A stretch of 64,000 nucleotides of DNA. Origin: DASSFG01 sp035547915 (GTDB taxonomy: Bacteria > Planctomycetota > Planctomycetia > Pirellulales > JAICIG01). Each line of letters begins with the position of its first letter. The stretch's first letter is position 1. The translations under genes and the position numbers were made by a program. The stretch is taken from assembly GCA_035547915.1 (NCBI GenBank), contig DASZTS010000119.1, forward strand, positions 1 to 64,000. The letters are read 5' to 3'. Shown one piece after another: positions 55,269 through 64,000 of this stretch. The notes below the pieces were generated by a model. It was not told the DNA's origin and did not search any database. It worked only from the letters and a program-made list of their open reading frames with translations.

Positions 55269-55529
55269 GTGCCTATCCCCAGCGCGCAACCGCCGTCGAC
55301 GCCTCCCGAGCCAACGAAGACGAAGGGATGCTTCGGCATCGTGACGGCCTTGGCGGTGGCGTTGCTCGTCTTCGTGGTACTGTTCGTCCTGACCAATGGC
55401 GCGATCGGGCCGGCCGCGATCGCGGCGGCAGTCATCTTCGGTCTAGCCGCCCTGCACTACATCGTATGGGGCTGGTGGCTGAGCGGAATCATCCGCCGAC
55501 AGGTCGAAGAGGAAGAGCGACGACCGTAG
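55269..55529 (+). CDS. Small two-helix membrane protein
   Basis: An 86-aa product starting at GTG 55269. A polar N-terminal stretch (about 1-22) is followed by two membrane segments (about 23-44, FGIVTALAVALLVFVVLFVL, and about 47-70, AAIAAAVIFGLAALHYIVWG) and a charged tail RRQVEEEERRP. There is no domain I recognise. It is co-directional with mqnD. Confidence 0.55.
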   Translation: MPIPSAQPPSTPPEPTKTKGCFGIVTALAVALLVFVVLFVLTNGAIGPAAIAAAVIFGLAALHYIVWGWWLSGIIRRQVEEEERRP

Positions 55530-55564
55530 AAGTCGCTGTATTGCCCGCCGGCCTCGCTATCTGG

Positions 55565-56158
55565 TCAGTGGGCCGTGACGTGCCCGTAGTAGTCGGGTTC
55601 GTTCCCCGGCTTCCACTTGATGTTGCAGCCGATGCTCGGTTTCTGCTCCGCGCGAGGTGCCTGGCCGGCGAGGGCGGCTTCGACCGCTGCTCGCAGGTCG
55701 GCGCCGGTCACCGGAATGCCGCTATCGGGTCGGCTGGAATCGAGCTGGCCGCGGTAGACCAATTGTCGCGCGCGATCGAACAGGAAAAAGTCGGGCGTAC
55801 ACGCGGCGCGGTATGCCTTGGCGACCGATTGGCTTTCGTCGTACAAGTACGGGAACGAATAGCCACGGTGTTTGGCTTCCTCGATCATCTTGGCCGGGGC
55901 ATCGTCCGGATAACCGGCGGCGTCGTTGGAACTGATGCCGACCATCGCCAGCCCGCGCGGCTGGAAATCCTTAGCCAGGCGGGCCAATTCCGGCGCCACA
56001 TGCTTCACGAAGGGACAATGGTTGCACATGAAGACGACGAGCAGCGCCGAGGCGTCCTGGAAATCGGCAAGCGAAACGGTCCGGCCATCGACGTTCGGCA
56101 GCGAAAAGCCGGGGGCTTGCGTGCCAAGCGGCAACATCGTACTGGGCGTGCGGGCCAT
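55565..56158 (-). CDS. Thioredoxin-fold redox protein
   Basis: A 197-aa protein of the AhpC/TlpA-like thioredoxin superfamily. The start LPLGTQAPGFSLPNVDGRTV is the family opening and the active-site motif is CNHCPF (about residues 45-50), a CxxC variant. The stretch AYRAACTPDFFLFDRARQLV carries the cis-proline region. There is no signal peptide. The C-terminal extension is unusual for the class. It lies upstream of nothing else on its strand. Confidence 0.8.
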   Translation of the reverse strand: MARTPSTMLPLGTQAPGFSLPNVDGRTVSLADFQDASALLVVFMCNHCPFVKHVAPELARLAKDFQPRGLAMVGISSNDAAGYPDDAPAKMIEEAKHRGYSFPYLYDESQSVAKAYRAACTPDFFLFDRARQLVYRGQLDSSRPDSGIPVTGADLRAAVEAALAGQAPRAEQKPSIGCNIKWKPGNEPDYYGHVTAH

Positions 56159-56203
56159 GTTAGTCTCCTTCTGACGTGGTCAACAGCGAAGCAAATCGAG
56201 TTA

Positions 56204-56623
56204 TCAGTCGTTCGTGGCGCGCCACGCCGCCACGGCGAGGCAAACCCAGCCCAGGATGAAGCTCACGCCGCCGATCGGCACCACCGCTCCGAGCCTGCGC
56301 GGGCCACCCAGTGCCATCGCGTAGAGACAACCGGAAAAGACAAGGATGCCGACGATGAAGAGCCCGCCGGCTACGGTCAGCCAACCCGTCGGATGGCGCA
56401 GCGCCACGAGGCCCGCCAGCACGACGCCGATGGCGTGATACATGTGATAGCGGGCAGCTTTATCGAAAATTTCCAGGCGTCGGTCTGCTTCGTCCCGCGT
56501 GATCTGAGTGTCGTTTCGTAGCTGGCTCGTGAGACCGTGCGCGCCGAACGCGCCGGCGGCCACGGACAACCCCGCCAACAACGCCCCGGCTGCGATCAAA
56601 GAATTCGGTTTCAAACGGGCCAC
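56204..56623 (-). CDS. DUF423-family membrane protein
   Basis: A 139-aa protein starting at GTG 56623, with four membrane segments. Family stretches GALLAGLSVAAGAFGAHGL, KAARYHMYHAIGVVLAGL and LFIVGILVFSGCLYAMALGG match DUF423 (YgdD-like) proteins of unknown function. It sits upstream of the thioredoxin-like gene on the same strand, 45 bases away, so the two may be an operon. Confidence 0.85.
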   Translation of the reverse strand: MARLKPNSLIAAGALLAGLSVAAGAFGAHGLTSQLRNDTQITRDEADRRLEIFDKAARYHMYHAIGVVLAGLVALRHPTGWLTVAGGLFIVGILVFSGCLYAMALGGPRRLGAVVPIGGVSFILGWVCLAVAAWRATND

Positions 56624-56885
56624 TCACGCGATAAAACAAAACATTGCCAACGCCTGGACGTGATTGATTTTATACCGGACCCGCGTCGGATGCGATTGCC
56701 GCCCGTCCTATCCGGGTTCTTCGGCATATCGTGCACGCGCGGCAATCGGTCATATTGTCTCGCCGGGCTCGATGCAACCCCGAAGGTCCGCACAGATACC
56801 TTCCGTCGAGGCTGACAGCAACGTTTCGGTTCGCCTTGACGAAGATGATACGGAACCCCCTGCGTGGCGGCAGCCGGACGACTTC

Positions 56886-57920
56886 ATGGAACATCGAAGA
56901 ATCATTGCTGCGGCGGTTGAGTGTGGGACGCGGATCTCGACCGCCGTCTTGCGGCGTTGCGCCATGTTGTCACTCGTGCTGACGATCCTGGCCACCGCAA
57001 GCCTCGCCAACGATAAGCCGGGCATCGTCTGCGACGGACCGGGCTGCGTCGATTATTGGATCATCGATACGCGTTGCCTCCCCTGCTGCGGAGATTTTTC
57101 GGATCTGATCGATCGCATCGCCATCTGGCATGCCGAGGCGGGCGGCTGGGTTCGCTATTCACGCGAGGGGTTTCTCGCGGCCACCGACTCGGACCTGCCC
57201 ATGAGCTTCTACGTGCATGGCATCTTCTCTAACAGCAAAGCGGCCTGGAGCCAGGCGCGTGAGCTGTTTGGCACGGTCGGCGCCGGATTGCCTCCCTTCC
57301 GCGGCGTGCTCTGGTCGTGGCCTTCCGATTTCGAGTGTGGCATGGGCATTCGCGATCAAGTGTACCGAGGCATCGCCAATACGCAGGCGCAGGCTTTCTA
57401 TCTGGCCACGATCATCGATTCACTCGGCCCACGTGTGCCGGTAAGCCTCGTCGGCCACAGCCTGGGCGGGCGAGCAATCGTGGCGACATTGCACGGACTG
57501 GCCGCCCGCGAGATCGGCGGACAATCGCTGCCCGAGCCGTCCTATCCGCAACCGCGACCGATCCAAGCAGCCCTGATCGCGCCCGCCATCGATCCCTTTT
57601 CCCTCTGGCCGGGCCGCCAATACGGCCGCACGTTGAGCCAGGTCGATCGCCTATTGGTCTCCTACAATCCGCAGGACCGCGTCTTGCGCGGCTACGAACG
57701 TTGGTTCGATCGCGACGCACTCGGACTGCGCGGATTGCCAATGCCCTCCAACCGGGACGGCGACTTTCAAAAGGTCTCGCAGGTCAACGCCAATCCGGCC
57801 GTCCGCAAACGACACTTGCCCTCCGCCTACTTTGAATCGCCCTTGGTTGCGAGCTGGCTGCGTGGCTTCGTGAGCTATCAAGACGAACCGGAATTCGTGG
57901 GGAGCCCGCCGTCTCCCTGA
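56886..57920 (+). CDS. Exported alpha/beta hydrolase-like protein
   Basis: A 344-aa product from ATG 56886 (MEHRRIIAAAVECGTRISTAVL), with a signal-type hydrophobic segment ending LTILATASLA. The nucleophile elbow is GHSLGGR (about residue 196), preceded by a strand VPVSLVGHS, and the oxyanion region is FYVHGIFSNSK. This matches alpha/beta hydrolases of the DUF900 type. Cysteines in VCDGPGCVDYWIIDTRCLPC may form disulfides. The substrate is unknown. Confidence 0.75.
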   Translation: MEHRRIIAAAVECGTRISTAVLRRCAMLSLVLTILATASLANDKPGIVCDGPGCVDYWIIDTRCLPCCGDFSDLIDRIAIWHAEAGGWVRYSREGFLAATDSDLPMSFYVHGIFSNSKAAWSQARELFGTVGAGLPPFRGVLWSWPSDFECGMGIRDQVYRGIANTQAQAFYLATIIDSLGPRVPVSLVGHSLGGRAIVATLHGLAAREIGGQSLPEPSYPQPRPIQAALIAPAIDPFSLWPGRQYGRTLSQVDRLLVSYNPQDRVLRGYERWFDRDALGLRGLPMPSNRDGDFQKVSQVNANPAVRKRHLPSAYFESPLVASWLRGFVSYQDEPEFVGSPPSP

Positions 57921-58151
57921 TCGGCCGGGTAGAAGGACGTCCGTCATGCGGGTGTCCGTCGGGGAACGCAGCAATGCAACCCGACCGGAGGATCGTCGTC
58001 ACGGCGGCAAATTCGTCCCACAAGTGCCCTCGGCCGCGAAAAACGCCGGGTGGACGAGGCGTCGGTGGTTTGGTAGACTGCCGGGCTCGCTCTTAACCGT
58101 TTTCTCGGCCCTGAGCCCTCTCGGAGCCGCCCTTTTTGCCCTGGGTTTACG

Positions 58152-58460
58152 ATGTACGCAATTTTCGTCGATGGCGGCCGCCAGTATAAAGTGGTCGAAG
58201 GAGAAGAGCTGGTTGTCGATTATCGCGACGTCGGTCAGGGCGGAGAGGTTCGGTTCGAGCAGGTTTTGGCCGTCGGCGGAGACTCGCTGAAGGTCGGCCA
58301 ACCCCTGGTCAGCGGCGCCAGCGTGACCGCTGAGGTGCTGGGACCCGTGCAAGGTCCACGGCTGGTTGTGCAGAAGATGCGTCGCCGCAAGAACTTCCGC
58401 CGCAAGACCGGCCACCGCCAAATCTCCACGCGCGTGCGGATCAGCAAGATCGAAGCCTAA
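58152..58460 (+). CDS. rplU: 50S ribosomal protein L21
   Basis: A 102-aa protein of normal L21 length (MYAIFVDGGRQYKVVEGEEL, VLAVGGDSLKVGQPLVSGAS, KMRRRKNFRRKTGHRQ). It binds 23S rRNA in the large subunit. In most bacteria rpmA (L27) follows directly; here rplU ends at palindromic element copy E and the next gene is on the opposite strand. The stop codon TAA is the direct repeat of the element. No Shine-Dalgarno is obvious. Confidence 0.95.
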   Translation: MYAIFVDGGRQYKVVEGEELVVDYRDVGQGGEVRFEQVLAVGGDSLKVGQPLVSGASVTAEVLGPVQGPRLVVQKMRRRKNFRRKTGHRQISTRVRISKIEA

Positions 58461-58561
58461 GAGCAACCGACAAAGCTAGATCGGGCTCCGAACAAAGCGG
58501 CGTTTCACGGCCGATTGTTCGCCCACGGCGTTCCGGGCTTCCGGGGTTTTGACAGCCGCTC
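58461..58561 (+). repeat. Palindromic element copy E (101 bp, MITE-like)
   Basis: Begins GAGCAACCGACAAAGC and ends GGTTTTGACAGCCGCTC, with direct repeats TAA at 58458-58460 and 58562-58564. The central hairpin has AACAA/TTGTT in place of AAAAA/TTTTT, a compensatory pair that keeps the stem. It separates rplU and the giant minus-strand gene, which takes the CTA (TAG) from the junction. Confidence 0.85.
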
Positions 58562-61500
58562 TAAGCGCGCGATTTGACCCACGACGGGTACACCGCCGAG
58601 CGCAATCCGACCGCCAGGCTGCACGCGATCACGAGCCATCCCAGGGCACTCGGCTGACAGAATAGCCACCACAGCAGCCCCAAACCCACGCCAAACGCGT
58701 GCGGCCAGCGGCGCAGGATATCGGCTAGCGACGTCTGGCGTGGCAGAAAGAAGGCGGTCAACAGGAACAGTCCGATCCAGGCCGTTTCGCCCAGTCGGTC
58801 AAGCGAGTAGGTTGGCGGTGGCGTGACCCGAACTTCGGTCGGACCTTGTCCGCCCGTCCCCTGCGGCCCGCTCCAATGATAGCGGCTCGAGGGCAACCGT
58901 TCGTGCAACTGCTGCCACAGCTCCGTCGATTGGGTCACCAACATCGGTTCCTTGGCTACCGCCTCCAAAACCGTCTCCAGATGCAGCCGTTTGGCCGCCT
59001 GCACCCAGTTGTCGCGCAGCAGGGTCGGATGATCACCGGCCACCGCGTCGGCAACTGGCGCGTCGGCCAACTCGGTCTGCCGTCCGCAGAACAGCAGCCA
59101 TCTCGCCCAGGGTCGGTACCAAGCGGCCAAATCGTCGTTGGCGGTCGTGGCCGCCGTCTCGTCGGGCAAGTTGGTCAATTCGACAACGCTCGACAATCGC
59201 TCCAAATCGCAAGCCCTGTTGTCCAGGCGTCCGGCATCGACTTCGAATCGGTACCTCTCGGGAGCGTGAAGCGTGAGCAACGTCTCCTCAACCGGCCAGT
59301 TCCGCGGGGCCACGATCGGCAGGCTGAGGCGAGTGAGCGTACGCATGTCTTCCCGCGCGAACGTCACCTCCAGCCGTTGTGGCAACCGATCGGAGCGCAG
59401 GGGAATCTCCCACTTGCCGGGCGCGAGAGCACGGGGTGTCGTCGAAACACCACCGACACTCACTTGCACCAGGCGCCAACCGGACGCCAGTTCCAATGGG
59501 CAAACAGCGTGTCCGGCGGGTTCCAGGTCGAAGGCGGCGGCGCCCGAAAGACCGTCGCCGCACACGGCCAACCGAACGTCCGCCAAGCGAACGCGCGCCA
59601 AACCGGCCGCCGCCTTCACCGTGCTCATGACCGCTTGCGGACGTTCGCCCACGGCCTGGAAGACGGCCGCGGCTTTCGCTTCGGCCGGCAGAGAAGATGA
59701 GTCGGGCAACGTCGCCGACACCATGCGTTGAACGTCCCAGCTCACGGCCTCGATGCCGACCTGTTGGGGCAGCAACCAATACCGTTCACCGGCTGGCAGC
59801 CCCAAGGCAACAACATCCGGCGCCGTCACCGTCTCACCCGGCGAAAATGTCAAGGTGGCGCGAAGCTGGACACGGCACTCGCCGGTGAGCGGTTGCAGAG
59901 GTCGAACGGTAAGCGCTTTGCGGTTCTTGCCCAGCTCGTCCGAAAGCTCGACGACCGACGGCGGCGAGAGCACCTCGCAGTGTGCGGCCCACGTCGCGGG
60001 CAGCTCGAAGCGCAGCGTGTCGATCAGGCCCTTCTCGACGACGAAACGAAAGTCGACGTCTGCCGCCCATCCCTGGTCGACGAAACGCATGAACGTGAAT
60101 TGCTCGAAGTCGCGCGTTGCGGGTTCATTCGGCGTGACAACGATCGTGCCGGAATACGAATTCTCGGCACCGTGCGATGAGACCAACCGGCCGAGCCGGC
60201 CGTCAAATGAGCCCGGCGCCGGTTGCAAGAGATTCGTCAAGCCTGTCGCCTCCTCCAGCGCGACACGGACCCGCGGCTGACGGTAAAGATGCACCGAGCG
60301 CGACAGGACTTCGGCGCGTTCGATGGTGACCGGCGCCGTCCCCGATTCGATCGTGATCCTGGGCAAGGCCACTCGTCCGTTGGCTCGCACCGGAAGCCTG
60401 CCAACCAAAGTGAGTTGTTGCGCGCTCGTGATCCGCCGATTCAAGAAGACCGTGACGATGCCGGGTTCGCCGCGAGCCCACCTCACCACCCGATCGATCC
60501 CTTCGTGTTCCAGCGAGATGCGTTCGATGTCGAGCTCCGGCGGCACCGACAAACGGTGCTGAAAGACGAATCCGGCCGAAGTCATGAGTTGCGCGTCGTA
60601 GCGCACCAGCGCGCTCGTGCGCTGGAAACTGAGCGACAACGACTCCTTGACCGTCGTTTGGGGCTCGCGCGACCTCGTCGACAGGTTCCAGGCCGTCTCG
60701 GACGCGCTGAGGCGATAGACGAGCGCGTCGCGTAAATCGACGTCGGCTTCGCCCCACTTTTCTACGAACTCCGCCGTCGGCAACGTCTCCAGTTGCTCCG
60801 AATCGCGTGCCTCGTATTCAAGCCCTGTATTGACGGTCACGGCCAGCCAGCGCCGCACCACCCGGGCGTTGAGGGTGTGAAACACCGGCAAGCGGATATT
60901 TCCGACCCCCGAAGCGCCCGTCATGAAGAACGACAAGCGGAGCGCCGTCTGACCGGTCAATGGGCGGCTGAGATCGAGTTGGGTCGTCTGCGGCACGTCG
61001 GCGTTCTCCGAATCGACGGGCAGTGTTCGCTCCTTCGCCGTGGATGGACCGGGCACCAGGCGCAGCCGTCGATCGGCGGCAAACTCGATGCGGGACAGCG
61101 CGCCGCTCATGACATTTAGGTTCAGCGTGACATCGAGCACGACCGATCCGGGTCGGACTTTGAGCCAGAGCAACTCCTCCGCTTCGGCCACCGGCATCGT
61201 GGCGGCCTTTTGCGGCCACCGCACGAGCATGGAGTCGGTGGGGCCGAGATGCGCCGAGATCTTGCGTCCCCCCTCCAGTTGGCTCATTTCGCCCTTAACG
61301 CCGGGAAGATCGATGGCCACACCTTGCTCCGGCAGCCGCATTTCGAGCACCGCCGAGGCGATCGGCGGAATCGACAGCGCGAAACCGCGCGTTTCGGCTT
61401 CATCGGTCACCGCCGGAACCAGGCCGAACTCCAATTCATAGTCGCCCGGCTCGAAGATATGGCAGACGAGGGCGTCGCCCGGCTCGGACCAGCCTAGTTC

Positions 61501-64000
61501 CAGCGGTTGGCCGTCGAGAGTGGCAGAATCCGGCACAATCTCGGTCTGTTCGCGTCTGAAGGGAAGGCGAACCCGCGCATCCGGCGATAATACGCTCACC
61601 CCGTAGCGTGCCGTGAGTTGCCGGACGACCATCGGGCCTTCGAGATTGTCACGGGCCAGCGTGCAATCGTAACTGGCGCTGCTGATGAGCCAGCCGCGCG
61701 GCTCTTTGTTGGCGGCGCTGGCGCGGTAGCGAAGTTCGTCGAGAAAGTCGGTGGGAACCTGGTAATGTGTGCCCGGCTCCTCGTTTTTGTCGACGGGCAC
61801 AAGAATGCGATGCACCTGCGAGCGCGCCTCGGTCTCCTCCGGCCCACCGGCCTCGTCGGCGTACAACGCGGCAGAGAGCGAAACGATCAATCCGACGGAG
61901 GCACCGATGAGCGACGTGCCCGCAGCAGCTAAGTCTGGAACAAGCGCCGGCGACGCCGACCGCCGGTCGGCCGGCCGCACCAACAACCAGACGAAACCGG
62001 CCAGCAGCCCAAAAACGGCCCCCCAGACCAACGGGCTCAACGCGGACGGCAGCCATATCGCGGCGAGGGCAGCGACCGCGCTGCTCAACAGCCAGACCGA
62101 TCGCCGTCGACGCGTAGCCGCAGTCAGCGAAACGATGGCGGCGGCCAGCGCCCAAGCGGCCGCAACGATCACGTCGCTCCGCACGAGGCGAACGGACGAC
62201 GAATCGGCGCCATCCTGAACAATGCAATACGACTGGGCCGCTTGCTGCGACAGAGAAAGCGTTGTATGCCGAGTCGGATTCTGCCACGGCTCCGCGGGAC
62301 TCTTCATCCAAGCCGACAGCGGCAGACGTCGTTGCAGATTCGCGGCAGTCTTATCCGCGGCATTTTGGCCGGACGCTCGCGGAAAAATCACCGACCGTCC
62401 CTGATCCACACTTCGTTGCGCCTCTTCGGCGGCCGACTGTTGAGAGGTCAGCACGACCTGATCGCCATCGATCAAGAGCGCCAGCCCATCTGCTCTTAAG
62501 CTCTCCGCGGCGAGTGCCGGAACGGCATTTCTCGCCACCTGCTCATCGAGGTGGACCAAGATCGAAACGGGCGACGACGGACCCACCTTGACCGCCGACA
62601 GCGAAGGGCCGTCGATGCAAAAATTGGCAAACGGCCCTGGCTCCGCCCGTCGGCTTCTCACGAGCAGTTGCCCCCAGTTCTCTCCACTGATACCACCCGC
62701 GACCAGAGTCCGGCCCAAGGTTTCGAGCAGTTGCCCGGCTCGCCGCACCGCGCCACTTTGCAGCCGTCCATCCGACATAAATCGCTTCCCATCCCTGAGA
62801 CTGACGGGATCGAACGGACGCTCAGCCGGGCTGCGGGCCAACGGTCCCAGCAGCCGCGCCGGCCATGCGAGGCGGTGCTTCGGCCAGATCAGCGGTTCGT
62901 ATTGGCAGGCGGTCGAGACCACCCACTCGCGCGAACTGATCGGTAGATCGAGATCGGGCCAAGGCGCCTCGCGACGCGCCGACAGTCCCAGCGGTCCGTC
63001 CTGAGAGGCAAATTCGACCACCAGTGAGGGGAAACGCCGATTCGCCGGCAGTATCAACGGCAGATCCGCTCCGCCCGATCGCCGAGTAATCACGGTCTCG
63101 TCCAATACGGCGCGCAGCAGTTCGGCTCCCGCGGGCAAACGCAGCACGCACTGTGTGTCGCCATGGTTTTCGATATCGAACACGGCCACGTGACGTGCAT
63201 CGCCCGACGCCAGGTAATGTGAATTCAGCCGCAGCCGCCAGACATCGGCCCGCGCCGGTTCACCCGTCTCGGGCGCCGGATTCAATACGAGTGCCGCGGG
63301 TGTTCGGCCGGCCAACTCATCGAGTGGGTCGTACCGGAAGGCGGCGTGCACGACGGGGGACCTACCCAACTCGGCCGGCGGCGGAGCCGTAGGTTCCAGA
63401 CGTTCGGCACTTTCGATCTGCGGCGGGCCATCTGCCGACCGAATCTCTACCCTGCCTTGCTGATTGGCCGCCTCGGGGACCGACGCCAGGGCGGGCACGA
63501 AGGGCGCGGCAGCCGGAGTGCTTCGCACGGCTTGGATTTCGAACGGTTGTGACGCAGTGCGTGTCAGCCGGACCAGCCAAACTTCGCCGGCTTGGGGCAC
63601 GCCGCGAGCGGCCTGCTGTTCGGAATCGAGTCTTTCTGCGTGGACGGCACCCACCGAATCGTCCGCCGTAAACTGTGGCTTCTCCGGTCTCGGCTCGCTA
63701 AACGCCACCAAGACCGCATCGACACGTGAGCCGTCCGGCTGGCAGCGGATGCGATACGATTCGTCGATCTCTCCCTCGCCGATCTCAACGGTCGTCTGGA
63801 TATCGGCCGAGAATCGGGGAGTTTGCGCCTCGACAGCGACGCTCCAATCCGAGAAATTCGCATCGACTTCGAGTATCGCGTCCGACAGGGCCGAGGGGAG
63901 CAGCGCCCGCTCAGCGTCGCCGAGCACTGCCCGCTGCCGGATCCGCGGCCAATCGATCCCCTTCAAGACGATGCGCTGATTCGCCGGTGCTTCGAGCGCG
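58561..64000 (-). CDS. Giant membrane-associated protein, C-terminal part
   Basis: At least 1812 residues; the frame is open to the right edge, so the N-terminus is missing. The TTG at 63964-63966 is not a convincing start. A cluster of three or four membrane segments lies at about residues 590-700 (numbering from that TTG), with a second cluster at the C-terminus (about 1725-1798, IGLFLLTAFFLP, HAFGVGLGLLWWLFC). Between them are long beta-sandwich-like regions with no catalytic motif. The likely topology is two large extracytoplasmic blocks around the membrane cluster. I do not recognise a family; planctomycetes carry several such very large proteins. The gene is convergent with rplU. Confidence 0.75.
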   Translation of the reverse strand, partial: ALEAPANQRIVLKGIDWPRIRQRAVLGDAERALLPSALSDAILEVDANFSDWSVAVEAQTPRFSADIQTTVEIGEGEIDESYRIRCQPDGSRVDAVLVAFSEPRPEKPQFTADDSVGAVHAERLDSEQQAARGVPQAGEVWLVRLTRTASQPFEIQAVRSTPAAAPFVPALASVPEAANQQGRVEIRSADGPPQIESAERLEPTAPPPAELGRSPVVHAAFRYDPLDELAGRTPAALVLNPAPETGEPARADVWRLRLNSHYLASGDARHVAVFDIENHGDTQCVLRLPAGAELLRAVLDETVITRRSGGADLPLILPANRRFPSLVVEFASQDGPLGLSARREAPWPDLDLPISSREWVVSTACQYEPLIWPKHRLAWPARLLGPLARSPAERPFDPVSLRDGKRFMSDGRLQSGAVRRAGQLLETLGRTLVAGGISGENWGQLLVRSRRAEPGPFANFCIDGPSLSAVKVGPSSPVSILVHLDEQVARNAVPALAAESLRADGLALLIDGDQVVLTSQQSAAEEAQRSVDQGRSVIFPRASGQNAADKTAANLQRRLPLSAWMKSPAEPWQNPTRHTTLSLSQQAAQSYCIVQDGADSSSVRLVRSDVIVAAAWALAAAIVSLTAATRRRRSVWLLSSAVAALAAIWLPSALSPLVWGAVFGLLAGFVWLLVRPADRRSASPALVPDLAAAGTSLIGASVGLIVSLSAALYADEAGGPEETEARSQVHRILVPVDKNEEPGTHYQVPTDFLDELRYRASAANKEPRGWLISSASYDCTLARDNLEGPMVVRQLTARYGVSVLSPDARVRLPFRREQTEIVPDSATLDGQPLELGWSEPGDALVCHIFEPGDYELEFGLVPAVTDEAETRGFALSIPPIASAVLEMRLPEQGVAIDLPGVKGEMSQLEGGRKISAHLGPTDSMLVRWPQKAATMPVAEAEELLWLKVRPGSVVLDVTLNLNVMSGALSRIEFAADRRLRLVPGPSTAKERTLPVDSENADVPQTTQLDLSRPLTGQTALRLSFFMTGASGVGNIRLPVFHTLNARVVRRWLAVTVNTGLEYEARDSEQLETLPTAEFVEKWGEADVDLRDALVYRLSASETAWNLSTRSREPQTTVKESLSLSFQRTSALVRYDAQLMTSAGFVFQHRLSVPPELDIERISLEHEGIDRVVRWARGEPGIVTVFLNRRITSAQQLTLVGRLPVRANGRVALPRITIESGTAPVTIERAEVLSRSVHLYRQPRVRVALEEATGLTNLLQPAPGSFDGRLGRLVSSHGAENSYSGTIVVTPNEPATRDFEQFTFMRFVDQGWAADVDFRFVVEKGLIDTLRFELPATWAAHCEVLSPPSVVELSDELGKNRKALTVRPLQPLTGECRVQLRATLTFSPGETVTAPDVVALGLPAGERYWLLPQQVGIEAVSWDVQRMVSATLPDSSSLPAEAKAAAVFQAVGERPQAVMSTVKAAAGLARVRLADVRLAVCGDGLSGAAAFDLEPAGHAVCPLELASGWRLVQVSVGGVSTTPRALAPGKWEIPLRSDRLPQRLEVTFAREDMRTLTRLSLPIVAPRNWPVEETLLTLHAPERYRFEVDAGRLDNRACDLERLSSVVELTNLPDETAATTANDDLAAWYRPWARWLLFCGRQTELADAPVADAVAGDHPTLLRDNWVQAAKRLHLETVLEAVAKEPMLVTQSTELWQQLHERLPSSRYHWSGPQGTGGQGPTEVRVTPPPTYSLDRLGETAWIGLFLLTAFFLPRQTSLADILRRWPHAFGVGLGLLWWLFCQPSALGWLVIACSLAVGLRSAVYPSWVKSRA

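Overview
The window looks like chromosomal DNA of a GC-rich planctomycete, most likely from the Pirellula group. This is inferred from gene content: a tetrahydromethanopterin C1-transfer enzyme (Mch), a secreted sulfatase, a membrane-anchored Hanks-type kinase, a DUF11-repeat surface protein, very long secreted proteins of the planctomycete kind, a futalosine-pathway menaquinone gene (MqnD) and a complete late flagellar cluster. No rRNA, tRNA, CRISPR array or intact mobile element was found. A transposase C-terminus sits at the left edge.

Layout. 1-0.3 kb: transposase remnant. 0.4-7.0 kb: metal-efflux cluster (small His-containing protein, lipoprotein, a tandem-duplicated RND adaptor, a CusA/CzcA-type pump), followed closely by mch. 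8-11.1 kb: small membrane protein, then an MBOAT/SGNH acyl-transfer pair on the minus strand. 11.7-15.8 kb: housekeeping genes (ettA, ruvB, an SDR reductase). 15.9-20.6 kb: transmembrane Ser/Thr kinase, membrane protein, DUF11 surface protein. 20.7-25.3 kb (minus): Tat-exported enolase-superfamily protein with a huge secreted glycosidase-like protein. 25.5-30.4 kb: 6-phosphogluconolactonase, flavoenzyme, small lipoprotein, sulfatase. 30.6-33.0 kb: ECF sigma factor, membrane anti-sigma factor and tandem-PDZ exported protein, apparently one operon. 33.1-34.7 kb: FAD-dependent dehydrogenase.

35.0-54.1 kb is a collinear flagellar block: flgF-flgG-flgA-flgH-flgI-flgJ-flgN-flgK-flgL, then fliW-csrA, fliC, fliD, fliS. 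A near-consensus sigma-54 promoter precedes flgF. FlgL (1001 aa), flagellin (1254 aa) and FliD (933 aa) are all greatly enlarged by arrays of related flagellin-IN-like modules. FliW and CsrA lie directly before a ~400-base flagellin leader, the arrangement expected for FliW/CsrA control of flagellin translation. 54.3-64 kb: mqnD, small membrane proteins, a thioredoxin-like protein, an alpha/beta hydrolase, rplU without rpmA, and the C-terminal ~1800 residues of a giant membrane protein that runs off the right edge.

The most novel feature is a dispersed ~100-bp palindromic element present in five full copies (8395, 11674, 20594, 34717, 58461) and one truncated copy (26783). Every full copy starts GAGC, ends GCTC or GCTA, and is flanked by 3-bp direct repeats TTA or TAA. 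Each holds a central hairpin with an A-tract and a T-tract, resembling a bidirectional terminator. Three copies sit between convergent genes, and some genes take their stop codon from the element ends. It looks like a terminator-carrying MITE, possibly mobilised by an IS5-type transposase.
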